In this document: piece after piece, positions 53,920-61,756 of the stretch
Position numbering within the stretch: the stretch's first letter is position 1
Layout: the number at the start of each line of letters is the position of its first letter
NCBI RefSeq assembly: GCF_030067705.1
Contig: NZ_JASJEX010000001.1
Coordinates: forward strand, 248,001 to 312,000
DNA: 64,000 nucleotides
From: Kribbibacterium absianum
GTDB lineage: Bacteria > Actinomycetota > Coriobacteriia > Coriobacteriales > Atopobiaceae
Direction: 5' to 3'
The notes under the pieces: model-generated
The model's input: only the letters and a program-made list of their open reading frames with translations
Databases searched by the model: none
What the model was told of the DNA's origin: nothing
Translations under genes and position numbers: made by a program

Positions 53920-54185
53920 ACCTGTGCGGCGCGCGGGTCTCCGTGGTTGAGCTGTGCCCCGCACAAGTCGCCCGGATCGGAGAGGCCGACAGGTGCTGCG
54001 CACAGGTCCGCCTTCTCGGCCTGCGCGCCTTCTGCGGCGCACAGCTTGTCTCTCTTGTCCCGTGCACCGCACAGGTTTCGTTTTCCGATCGGCGCAACCT
54101 GTGCGGCGCGCGGGTCCATGCGGTCGAACCGTGTGATGCACAGATCACGTTGCCGGATTCGCGCAACCTGTGCGGCACTTGTGTA
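53920..54185. repeat. Family E palindrome array, copy E1
   Basis: Eight short palindromes of general form CTGTGCNGCGCACAGGT. The GCACA-type landmark of successive units starts at 53931, 53961, 54000, 54039, 54069, 54108, 54138 and 54175: intervals 30, 39, 39, 30, 39, 30, 37. The array lies between the VanZ-RDD gene and the nuclease-like gene; the remaining 170 bases to 54359 are lower in GC and carry the promoter. The frame that continues into the next gene is open through the array. Confidence 0.85.
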
Positions 54186-54359
54186 GAATTCGCGGGCATC
54201 GTGCTATGGCCGATATTCAAACATGCAAGCAAACCATCTGCTAGGCCTTCCGTGATAGATACGGGCGTGGGAAATCTGACCACGCGCCGGTCAGATTCGG
54301 GAGACCGAAGGGCCAGCGGCCCGGTCCAGGATGGGCGCCCCCAAAGAAAGGAGGGGCCC

Positions 54360-55391
54360 GTGAGGATCTTGCTCTCCCATTGGACCGCGCTCACGCTGTA
54401 CCGCCGAGGCTGGGTGTTGGAGGGCTCGCCTCCCGCCGAGCCAATCGACCCGTGCGACGCCTGGAAAGGCGCGCCTGGAGGGAAGGCCTCCAATCGCGCG
54501 TTGACCCAGGTGCTGGCGTCGTGCGGCTGCTGCCCGCCAATCCACACGCTGGTTCCCGCGTCGGGTCACCGGTCGGGAGCCCACGGTTTCGCGTCCCACT
54601 GCCTGCCGCGCGGCGTCGTCGACGCCCGTGCGACTCGCGTGCGCCTCCCCGCCTCCGAGCAGCTCAAGGATGCGGAGACCTACGTAGTGTCGCCGGAGCT
54701 GCTGTTTCTCGAACTCGCCCGCTTGCTGGGGGAGGTGGGCGCGGCGCTTCTCGGCATGGAGCTCTGCGGTCGATACCTGCGGGCCGATCCCCAGGACCCT
54801 CGGGAGCAGGTGGCAAGGGCCGGGTTCGCCTCCCGTCGGGAGCCGTTGATGGCGCCGGGGGAAGCGGGCGGTTTTCTGGGCAAGCAGCCGCGGTACGTGG
54901 AGGGAGCCCGCCACGCAATCGATGGGCTCGCGCATGTTGGGGCCGGAGCCCGCTCTCCCATGGAGAGCGCGGTCTTTCTCGGGATGACGCTGCCGGCGCG
55001 GCTCGGCGGGTTCGCCATCGAGAAACCCCAGATCAACGTGAAGATGGAGCTGGAGCATCGCGAGGGGCGCGTGCTGGCGGACGACCTCCTGGAATGGGAC
55101 TACGGATGGAGCGAGCCGCCGCTCATGGACATCGAGTACCAGAGCCGGCTGTTCCACGGCACAGCGCCGCGAGCCCGCGACGACCGGCGCCGGAACGAGC
55201 TGGCGTCCGACGGGGTCGTCTCGCTCGCTTGGGGGCCGGCCGACGTCATGGACCCCGTCGCCTTCGAGACGAACTGCCTCAATGTCGCACGGCTTCGCGG
55301 CCGGCCGTTTCGCACCGAGCTTCGCGATTTCGAGCAACGCTACCGCCGGCTCCACTCGCTGCTCTTTGGTTCGGGCGCAGACGTCGGATGA
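54360..55391 (+). CDS. PD-(D/E)XK/Vsr-like protein with AbiEi-like N-terminus, bracketed by family E arrays
   Basis: A 343-aa protein of a large, uncharacterised Coriobacteriia family. The start LLSHWTALTLYR is like the HTALRLW-type opening of AbiEi antitoxin-like proteins. The C-terminal third has ARSPMESAVFLGMTLPARLG (a conserved Glu), then MDIEYQSRLFHG and RARDDRRRNELASDGVVSLAWGPADVM, the spacing of the Vsr/DUF559 nuclease fold (acidic residue, ExxG-H, D-R, L...G...). Whether it cuts DNA is untested. GTG with AAAGGAGGGG. Two diverged copies of the same palindrome array flank it 1537 bases apart, which hints at a unit of gene plus repeats. Confidence 0.6.
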   Translation: MRILLSHWTALTLYRRGWVLEGSPPAEPIDPCDAWKGAPGGKASNRALTQVLASCGCCPPIHTLVPASGHRSGAHGFASHCLPRGVVDARATRVRLPASEQLKDAETYVVSPELLFLELARLLGEVGAALLGMELCGRYLRADPQDPREQVARAGFASRREPLMAPGEAGGFLGKQPRYVEGARHAIDGLAHVGAGARSPMESAVFLGMTLPARLGGFAIEKPQINVKMELEHREGRVLADDLLEWDYGWSEPPLMDIEYQSRLFHGTAPRARDDRRRNELASDGVVSLAWGPADVMDPVAFETNCLNVARLRGRPFRTELRDFEQRYRRLHSLLFGSGADVG

Positions 55392-55417
55392 CGCGTGCCG
55401 CCTGTCGGGAAGGCTGG

Positions 55418-55690
55418 ACCCGTGCTGTGCATGGGTCGCGTTCTCCTACGGACCCAACTTGTGGCATGCACAGGTCTGTACGACTGAACTGTGCCGTGCA
55501 CAGGTGGCTCAGATCGGAGACGCCGAGTGGTGCCCTGCACAGGTTCGCCTTCTCGGTTTGCGCGCGTCACGCATCGCACAAGATGCCTCTCTCGTCTCAT
55601 GCCGCGCACAGGTCGCGTTTTCCGATCCGCTCAACCTGTGCGGCGCACGGAACCGCCGCCTCAACCTGTGCGCTGCAGAGGTTGCCCACC
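55418..55690. repeat. Family E palindrome array, copy E2
   Basis: Landmarks at 55429, 55468, 55498, 55537, 55576, 55606, 55645 and 55675: intervals 39, 30, 39, 39, 30, 39, 30. Offsets to E1 are exactly 1537 for seven units in a row. Spacers are diverged but recognisable in the same order (ATCGGAGA, CCTTCTCGG, TCTCTC, GTTTTCCGATC). The rest of the 442-base gap before the pyrophosphatase gene is a GC-rich leader without a gene. Confidence 0.85.
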
Positions 55691-55833
55691 GGCCGGGAGA
55701 CAAGCTCTCCGCGCTTCTGGGATCTCTCTGTGGGCGGGCCGCAGGCCAGGTGCCCGGCCCATCAAACTGGGCACAATCTGACCTTGAGAACCGCCCCCAC
55801 GCGGCCGCCCGGCCGCAGAAGGAGAGACAAGCA

Positions 55834-56778
55834 ATGAGCGAGGTCTACATCTTCGGCCACAAGCACCCGGACAACGACTCGATCCTCTCGGCCGTCATGC
55901 TGAGCCAGCTGTACAACCAGCTGGACGACGGCAACCACTACGTGCCCAAGCGCCTCGGCGGCATGCCCGAGGAGAGCGCCGCGATCCTCAAGAGCTGGGA
56001 CATCCCGTTCCCCGAGTACCTGGACGAGATCCCCGCGCCCGCAGATGGCGAGGAGCCGCAGAAGGTGATCCTCGTGGACCACAACGAGGAGATCCAGTCC
56101 GTGCACGGCCTCGCGAACGCCGACGTCATCGGCGTGGTGGACCACCACCGCATCGCGAACTTCTCCACCACCAAGCCCATCGCGTTCATCACGCTGCCCT
56201 GGGGCTCGACGGCCACCATCGTCCTCTACCTGTTCCACTGCTACGACATCCAGCCCACGGTGGCGCAGCTGTCGTGCCTGCTCAGCGCGATGATGACCGA
56301 CATGGTGATGATGAAGTCGCCCACGACCACCGACATCGACCGCCAGCTCATCCAGAACATCGGCGAGATCCTCGGCCTCGACCCGGTGGACTTCGGCATG
56401 AACATCTTCACCAACCGGGCCACGGACAAGTACGAGCCGGAGCAGATGGTGGCGCACGACATCAAGGCGTTCATGATCAACGGCAAGCGCGTGTTCATCG
56501 GCCAGTACGAGACCGTTGACAAGTCCATCGCGCTCGACCGCCTGCCGGAGCTCCGCGAGGCCATGGAGGACTTCCGCCGAGCGAAGAACGCTGACACGGT
56601 GGTGCTCGCGGTGACCGACATCATGGAAGAGGGATCCCAGATCCTCATGACCGGCGACAAGTCCGTGCCGGAGCGCGGCCTCGGCATCAAGGACGTCTAC
56701 GAGGGCGTCTGGATGCCGGGCGTGCTGTCCCGCAAGAAGCAGATCGCGGCGCCGATCCTCGCAGCCGCCGAGCACTAA
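55834..56778 (+). CDS. ppaC: Manganese-dependent inorganic pyrophosphatase (family II)
   Basis: A 314-aa DHH-family pyrophosphatase, hydrolysing diphosphate to two phosphates in the cytosol. IFGHKHPDNDSI (residues 5-16) and VVDHHR (about 94) bind the two metals; SRKKQ near the C-terminus is the substrate-binding RK site. No CBS insert is present, so it is not nucleotide-regulated. ATG after GAAGGAGAG. The open frame upstream through E2 is in register but unlikely to be translated. Confidence 0.93.
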   Translation: MSEVYIFGHKHPDNDSILSAVMLSQLYNQLDDGNHYVPKRLGGMPEESAAILKSWDIPFPEYLDEIPAPADGEEPQKVILVDHNEEIQSVHGLANADVIGVVDHHRIANFSTTKPIAFITLPWGSTATIVLYLFHCYDIQPTVAQLSCLLSAMMTDMVMMKSPTTTDIDRQLIQNIGEILGLDPVDFGMNIFTNRATDKYEPEQMVAHDIKAFMINGKRVFIGQYETVDKSIALDRLPELREAMEDFRRAKNADTVVLAVTDIMEEGSQILMTGDKSVPERGLGIKDVYEGVWMPGVLSRKKQIAAPILAAAEH

Positions 56779-56799
56779 CCGCCGCGGCTGAGACGCGCT

Positions 56800-56863
56800 A
56801 AAGAGACAGGATCGTCTCATCCGGCCTTGGTGAGACAGTTCTGTCTCTTTGAAGTGTCTCACC
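56800..56863 (+). terminator. Family F hairpin after ppaC, copy F1
   Basis: Nested inverted repeats: AAAGAGACAG (56800-56809)/CTGTCTCTTT (56841-56850) and GGTGAGACA (56829-56837)/TGTCTCACC (56855-56863). It lies 21 bases after the stop. The 22-base run beginning TGTCTCTTTGAA recurs at 62420. Confidence 0.65.
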
Positions 56864-56915
56864 GGGGCGCGGTAAACTGAAAGCTTGGTAAATTCAGCCG
56901 GAATGAGAGGGTGAC

Positions 56916-58364
56916 ATGGCTCAGAACCAAACCGACAAGCCCACCGCCACCACTGTGGCCGGCCAGGAGGTGCGGCCCGACGCCCAGGCCGCGCCCATCA
57001 TCGCCGAGCCGCAGGCCTTGAAGCGCGCCGAGAAGCACCGCCGCCGCCAGAAGATCACGAGCAACGGCACGATCTCTGCCGCCGTCATGGTGCTCGCCGC
57101 CGTTATCGCCATCATCGTGGCGAACGGTCCCGCCTACGAGGCGGTCCACCACTTCCTCGCGGAGCCGCTCGGTATCGTGATCGGCCCGTTCGTGGGACAG
57201 CTCTCCATCGAGATGTTCGTCAACGACTTCCTGATGGCGATCTTCTTCCTGCTCGTGGGCATCGAGCTCAAGTTCGAGATGACCGTCGGCGAGCTTCGCA
57301 AGCCGCGTCAGGCCGCGCTCCCCATGCTCGCGGCCGTCGGCGGCGTCGTGGTGCCGGCCGTCATCTACATTGCGCTGAACCACGGCGGCAACGGCATCCA
57401 CGGGTGGGCCATCCCGATGGCCACCGACATCGCCTTCGCCCTCGGCGTGATGTCGCTGCTTGGCGACCGCGTGGCGCCGGCCACCAAGGTGTTCTTCTCG
57501 ACGCTGGCCATTGCCGACGACATCCTCGCCATCATCGTGATCGCGCTCTTCTACGGGCACGCGCCGTCGGTGCCGTGGCTGCTCGCGAGCGCCGGCTGCC
57601 TCGTGGTGCTCTTCGTCTTGAACCGCAGACAGGTCTACACGTGCCGCCACTATGTGGTGGTGGGCCTTGTGCTGTGGTTCTGCATGTTCAACAGCGGCAT
57701 CCACGCCACGCTCGCGGGCGTGCTGCTCGCGCTCTTCCTGCCGGCCAAGAGTGACATCAACCTCGGCCGTCTGACCCCGTGGCTCAAGCGCAAGAGCGGC
57801 CAGCTCTACGAGAACTACGACGAGGACATGGCGGTCCTCGGACAGCACGAGTTCATGCACACGGCCGGCGAGATCGAGAAGGTCATGCACCACGTGACCC
57901 CGCCGCTGGAGCGCATGGAGAAGGCGATCAACGTCCCGGTGAACTTCTTGATCCTGCCGATCTTCGCCTTCTGCAACGCGCAGGTGCGCCTCGTGGGCGT
58001 GGACCTCGGTGCCGTGTTCGTGGACCCGGTCACCTTGGGCTCGCTCTGCGGCGCGGTGCTCGGCAAGCCCATCGGCATCATCGGCGTCACGGCCCTTCTC
58101 GTGGCCATCAAGTTCGCCAAGCTGCCCCGCGGCATGGACTGGCACCAGGTCGTGGGCGTTGGCATCATGGGCGGCCTCGGCTTCACGATGTCCATCCTGA
58201 TCGCCGGCCTGGCGTTCACGGACCCGACCGAGGTACTGGCCGCGAAGGTCGCGATCCTGTCCGGCTCGGTGATCGCGGCGGTCATCGGGTGCGTGTACAT
58301 CCTTCTCACTGGGCGAAAGGCGCCCAAGGACCCGAAGCCGGCGGCTCACGCAAAGGCGGCGTAG
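56916..58364 (+). CDS. nhaA: Na+/H+ antiporter NhaA
   Basis: A 482-aa antiporter with about twelve membrane helices, exchanging cytoplasmic Na+ for external H+. Ion-binding motifs are intact: PMATDIAFALGVMSLLGDRV and LAIADDILAIIVIALFY, with the Asp pair. PRGMDWHQVVGVGIMGGLGF marks the C-terminal helices. A 55-residue basic N-terminal extension and a 70-residue insert about residues 288-330 (EFMHTAGEIEKVMHHVTPPL) make it longer than E. coli NhaA. ATG with GAGAGGGTG. Confidence 0.93.
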   Translation: MAQNQTDKPTATTVAGQEVRPDAQAAPIIAEPQALKRAEKHRRRQKITSNGTISAAVMVLAAVIAIIVANGPAYEAVHHFLAEPLGIVIGPFVGQLSIEMFVNDFLMAIFFLLVGIELKFEMTVGELRKPRQAALPMLAAVGGVVVPAVIYIALNHGGNGIHGWAIPMATDIAFALGVMSLLGDRVAPATKVFFSTLAIADDILAIIVIALFYGHAPSVPWLLASAGCLVVLFVLNRRQVYTCRHYVVVGLVLWFCMFNSGIHATLAGVLLALFLPAKSDINLGRLTPWLKRKSGQLYENYDEDMAVLGQHEFMHTAGEIEKVMHHVTPPLERMEKAINVPVNFLILPIFAFCNAQVRLVGVDLGAVFVDPVTLGSLCGAVLGKPIGIIGVTALLVAIKFAKLPRGMDWHQVVGVGIMGGLGFTMSILIAGLAFTDPTEVLAAKVAILSGSVIAAVIGCVYILLTGRKAPKDPKPAAHAKAA

Positions 58365-58395
58365 GCGCCGCAGCCTGTGACAGATTGAGGGACAA

Positions 58396-58436
58396 GGGGC
58401 GGCCACCCGCGCTGACGGGCGGCCGCTCCGTTCTTT
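58396..58436. terminator. Probable terminator between convergent nhaA and gtrA-like genes
   Basis: GGGGCGGCC and GGCCGCTCC can pair around a 16-base loop; GTTCTTTG follows. Confidence 0.6.
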
Positions 58437-58448
58437 GTCGCGGGCGCG

Positions 58449-58892
58449 TTACTCGATGTCCGTGAAGAGCTCGCCGGGCTCGTCGCCCGCGTCCAGGAAC
58501 TTCTTGCGCGTGACGAAGTTCCAGACCATGACCACGGCAGTGGCAAAGAACTTGACGATGAGATAGCTGATGCCGAGGCCGCTCTGGCCTGCCCACATGA
58601 TGAGCGAGTTGAGGCCAAGGCCGATCACGGAGAGCACCACGAAGATCGCGAACTCTTTGCGGCGGCTCATGCCCTGTTTGTGGCGGAACACGTAGCGCAT
58701 CGACGCGAGGTAGTTGAACACCGTGGACACCGTGAAGCTGATCACGGAGCTGAGCAGGTACCACACGCCGCAGACCTCGGTGAGCAGCACCATGACCCCG
58801 TAGTCGATGCAGAACGCGACGACGCCCACCACGCCGAACTTCATCACCTGCGCCGCCAGCTTTTGCAGCGCGCCGTGGCTCTTCTCAGTCAT
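58449..58892 (-). CDS. GtrA family membrane protein
   Basis: A 147-aa protein with four membrane helices, typical of GtrA flippase-like proteins that move lipid-linked sugars. GVVGVVAFCIDYGVMVLLTE (about 19-38), FTVSTVFNYLASMRYVFRHK (about 53-72) and the ending helix WNFVTRKKFL are family-typical. An acidic tail (DAGDEPGELFTDIE) follows. It starts one base after the stop of the small upstream gene, so the two form an operon. Confidence 0.87.
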   Translation of the reverse strand: MTEKSHGALQKLAAQVMKFGVVGVVAFCIDYGVMVLLTEVCGVWYLLSSVISFTVSTVFNYLASMRYVFRHKQGMSRRKEFAIFVVLSVIGLGLNSLIMWAGQSGLGISYLIVKFFATAVVMVWNFVTRKKFLDAGDEPGELFTDIE

Positions 58893-58893
58893 G

Positions 58894-59148
58894 TCAGTCC
58901 ACGATCCCGTAGCGGCGCCCCCACCCGTGGGCGGCGAGCGTCGAGTTCACCTGGTCGCAGAACTGCACGCGGTTCATCGGCATAGGGGGTAGGAGCGAGA
59001 CCACCTCGAGCAGGTCTTCGTCGAGGTCGTGGGCCTGCGCCAGCACCAGCGCGTCCAGCCGGTCCGCGCGCTTGTCGTGGGCGAACAGCGCGTCCACCAG
59101 TCGTTGCAGGTCGCCGTGGCTCTCGGCCGGCGCCGAATCCATCGTCAT
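58894..59148 (-). CDS. Small hypothetical protein, first gene before gtrA-like gene
   Basis: An 84-aa soluble protein (DLDEDLLEVVSLLPPMPMNR in the middle; ends GWGRRYGIVD) that resembles a short DUF in actinobacteria but that I cannot name. ATG with GAGGAG upstream. Its stop is one base before the GtrA start, so translation is coupled. Confidence 0.65.
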   Translation of the reverse strand: MTMDSAPAESHGDLQRLVDALFAHDKRADRLDALVLAQAHDLDEDLLEVVSLLPPMPMNRVQFCDQVNSTLAAHGWGRRYGIVD

Positions 59149-59223
59149 CGGGGCTCCTCTCGTCCGTGCCAGCCTAGCGCAAGGGTTCGCGCCGCGCGGA
59201 GGGGGGAGCGTCGCCGCACCGTC

Positions 59224-59601
59224 TTATCGGATCCGCACAGTGCCGTCCTTCTGCCAGGTCGCGGTGCGCACGCCGTAGACCAGGTCCGCGTCGATGCCGG
59301 CCTGTGCGACCGCCGGGGGCTCCAGCTCGCTCGCGTCAAGCTTCTCGGCCAGCTCCTGTGCGCCCTCCTTGGACGAGAAGAACGCGCACTCGAGGTCCGC
59401 GCCCTCGGTGTCCTCACCGGCCGCCTCGAGCGTGGCCTTGACGGCCTTGGCGTCGGTGGTGAACGCGGGCGCCGCGACGCCGAGGTCGCGGCAGAGCGCG
59501 AGGACGTCCTTCTTGTCGAGGTAACCGGCGATGAACTGGGAGTTCCTCTTCTTGCCGGACGGTTGGCCGACGAACTCGACGACGTAGCGAGCAGAAGGCA
59601 T
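59224..59601 (-). CDS. Hypothetical protein
   Basis: A 125-aa soluble protein, mostly alternating helix and strand (YVVEFVGQPSGKKRNSQFIA at the start). ATG after GAGGAGCCC. No family recognised. It has no cysteine-rich or membrane part except single Cys residues. It stands alone between the GtrA operon and repeats A8 and B. Confidence 0.6.
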   Translation of the reverse strand: MPSARYVVEFVGQPSGKKRNSQFIAGYLDKKDVLALCRDLGVAAPAFTTDAKAVKATLEAAGEDTEGADLECAFFSSKEGAQELAEKLDASELEPPAVAQAGIDADLVYGVRTATWQKDGTVRIR

Positions 59602-59623
59602 GGCGGGCTCCTCGGTCTCGGAC

Positions 59624-59652
59624 CTGCAAAACGGGACGTAGCCCTTTTACAC
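59624..59652. repeat. Degenerate family A hairpin, copy A8
   Basis: CTGCAAAACGGGACG then TAGCCCTTTTACAC: 29 bases with the size and arm layout of family A, but the core is GGGACGTAGCCC. Confidence 0.6.
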
Positions 59653-59666
59653 CTGTTGGGGCCGCG

Positions 59667-59695
59667 TGGACAAATGGCTCTGACCGAAGCGTCCA
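59667..59695 (-). repeat. Family B single unit, cluster IV
   Basis: One reverse unit, TGGACAAATGGCTCTGACC then GAAGCGTCCA, 14 bases after A8. The remaining gap to 59887 holds only promoter-like sequence. Confidence 0.8.
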
Positions 59696-59887
59696 GACGC
59701 CGTGCGAGGCCGGTCGCGCTGCGGGCGGGCCGAACCCCCAGGGTGCTTCGATAATCCGCTTTCTTCGCGAGTGCCGCGCGTCCTCACTCGCTTTGGGGCA
59801 GGATAGAACGTGGTGCGCCGCTGTGCGCCCATCGCTGACTTAGCTCGCCGGGGGTCGCCCGGCTCATGTCCCAGGAGGATGAACACC

Positions 59888-61576
59888 ATGACAGACAAGC
59901 GGCGCCGCGCGCTGCTGCTGATCGACGCCGAGAACATCAACGGCACGTCGATCCCTCACGCGCTCTGGGAGGCGGAAGGCATCGCCGACGAGGTGGAGGC
60001 CCGCGCGTTCGGCCGTGCGTCCGCGCTGATCGGCCGGCAGGAGCTGCTCGACCGTCTCGGCATCTCGCAAACGCAGTGCCAGGAGGCGTCGCCCGGCAAG
60101 AACAGCACGGACATCCGCATCGCCATAGAGGCCACGGACGCCATCTGGGGCGGCGACTACGACGCCATCTGCATCATGAGCGACGACACGGACTTCTGCC
60201 ATGTGGCCGAGCGGGCCCGCAAGTCCGGCGTGGAGTCCGTGCTGATGCATGCGAAGCCCGTGAACGAGACGGTCACCGAGGCGTTCGACCGCTGCCCGCG
60301 GCTCCTCAACATGGACTCCTTCGAGGCCGTGCGGCCGCTCATCGGAGACCGCCGGCCAGAGGACCTCTACAGCGACTGCGCGCGCCTCGCCGCGGCGATG
60401 GGCGCGGGGCGCATCGCGGTCGAGGAGACCGAGATGGACGCCGCGAAGCGCGTGGCGCACGACACGGTGGTGAACGCCGGCGGCTCGGCGAGCGAGTCGC
60501 AGCTGCGCTCGGCGCTCAAGCGGAACCGCATCTATCGGCGCGAGGCCGGTTATGACCGCATCGAGGACCTGGTGGAGGCCACCGAGGGGCTCGTACCGGA
60601 CGGCTCCGGCGGTGCCCGGCTGGCGACGGACGTGGAGATGGCAGGGGAGGCCGTGGCGGTCGCCGAGGCCGCCGCGCTGGCCGCTGACGAGAGCGCCGCA
60701 CCCGAGGCCGAGCCCGCGGTCGTGGAACCGCAGGCTCCCGAGGAGGCCGCCGAGCCCGAGCATGAGCCGGAGTCTGAGCCGCCTGCGGAGCCGGTGACCG
60801 AGGAGGACGCCAAGCTGGCCGCCAAGGACGCCGTGCTCGAGGCGGGCGGGTCCATCTCGCTCGGGCTTCTCGGCGACGCGCTCAAGAGCCGCGGCGTGGA
60901 CTACCGCGCGGCAGGGTTCAAGCGCCTCAAGGACCTGGCGGAGGAGCTGGATGGGGCGACGCTGTCCGGCACCGGCGGCGGCACGGTGCTGAGCCTGCCC
61001 GGCGCGGGCAAGTCGACGCCCGAGAAGGACGAGGTCAAGGGCGAGCTCAAAGCGCCGAAGCCGACCGAGAAGGCTTCCGAGAAGCCCAAGGCCAAGACTC
61101 CGATGCGCGCTCGCGCGGACAAAAAGCTCGAGGCCTCCGAGCAGCCGGAGCGGCCGTCCGAGAGCGTCGAGAAGCCGGTCGACGAGAAGCCCCGGCGCAC
61201 GCGCACGCGCCGCGGCGGACGCGGTCGGGGCGCCAAGAGCGAGGGCGCAAAGCCCGAGACCACCCATGAGCCCAGGCCGGCGGAGAGCGAGAATCCGGAG
61301 CCGACCGAGCCCGGTCACGCCGAGAAGCACGGGCCGGCGCCCGTCTCGCCCACGACGGTGCGCCCGACGCCGGAGGACGCCCAGCGCGAGGCCAAGCGGA
61401 TCCTCTCGGAGGCGGGGGCACCGGTGCGGCTCACGAAGCTCGGCTCGGCCCTCAAGGCCGCCGGCATCAACTATCGGGAGGCGGGGTTCCCCACCCTGTC
61501 GAAGCTGGTGAAGTCCATCCCGGGCGCCGTTGTGACGGGCAAGTCGCCCCTGACGGAGGCCTCGCTGGAAGGGTGA
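59888..61576 (+). CDS. NYN (PIN-like) domain protein with three OST-HTH/LOTUS domains
   Basis: A 562-aa protein. Residues 5-145: NYN nuclease-like domain with LLIDAENINGTSIP, TDIRIAIEATD and ICIMSDDTDFCHVAERA, which hold the conserved Asp residues of the metal site. OST-HTH (LOTUS) modules follow at about 185-238 (VVNAGGSASESQLRSALKRN), 305-360 (VLEAGGSISLGLLGDALKSR) and 500-555 (ILSEAGAPVRLTKLGSALKA). Linkers are Ala/Glu/Pro-rich, and one has an RGG-like RRTRTRRGGRGRGAK (about 437-451). The design predicts an RNA-binding, possibly RNA-cleaving protein. ATG at 59888, with AGGAGG nine bases upstream. Confidence 0.88.
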   Translation: MTDKRRRALLLIDAENINGTSIPHALWEAEGIADEVEARAFGRASALIGRQELLDRLGISQTQCQEASPGKNSTDIRIAIEATDAIWGGDYDAICIMSDDTDFCHVAERARKSGVESVLMHAKPVNETVTEAFDRCPRLLNMDSFEAVRPLIGDRRPEDLYSDCARLAAAMGAGRIAVEETEMDAAKRVAHDTVVNAGGSASESQLRSALKRNRIYRREAGYDRIEDLVEATEGLVPDGSGGARLATDVEMAGEAVAVAEAAALAADESAAPEAEPAVVEPQAPEEAAEPEHEPESEPPAEPVTEEDAKLAAKDAVLEAGGSISLGLLGDALKSRGVDYRAAGFKRLKDLAEELDGATLSGTGGGTVLSLPGAGKSTPEKDEVKGELKAPKPTEKASEKPKAKTPMRARADKKLEASEQPERPSESVEKPVDEKPRRTRTRRGGRGRGAKSEGAKPETTHEPRPAESENPEPTEPGHAEKHGPAPVSPTTVRPTPEDAQREAKRILSEAGAPVRLTKLGSALKAAGINYREAGFPTLSKLVKSIPGAVVTGKSPLTEASLEG

Positions 61577-61577
61577 T

Positions 61578-61606
61578 GTGAATTTCGGGACAGTCCCTTT
61601 TTTCAC
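61578..61606. repeat. Family A hairpin repeat, copy A7
   Basis: Begins one base after the NYN-LOTUS stop. Arms GTGAATTTC and TTTTTTCAC, core GGGACAGTCCC. Probable 3' end or terminator. Confidence 0.8.
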
Positions 61607-61656
61607 GCCGCTAGGCGCGGGGATCCTCGCTTCACATTGCGTTTCCGAACGTGCGC

Positions 61657-61735
61657 AGGCCCCGGAACCGCCATCTGAGCTCTCAGATGGCGGTTTCGGG
61701 GCCTGTTCGTATTCAGAGGTGCAATCTCAACGGGC
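61657..61735. repeat. Family D inverted repeat, copy D2
   Basis: A 23-bp hairpin of AGGCCCCGGAACCGCCATC then TGAG against CTCAGATGGCGG then TTTCGGGGCCT (61657-61705), followed by TCAGAGGTGCAATCTC. The blocks AGATGGCGGTTT and TGCAATCTC are shared with D1. It separates convergent genes and likely terminates the HAD gene. Confidence 0.75.
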
Positions 61736-61756
61736 GCCTGATCCCGACGAGCCCGC

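Noticed and set aside
55282-55833. Pyrophosphatase with a 184-residue N-terminal extension through array E2
   Set aside because: The family begins at the ATG 55834, which has a good ribosome site; the upstream frame is repeat DNA.
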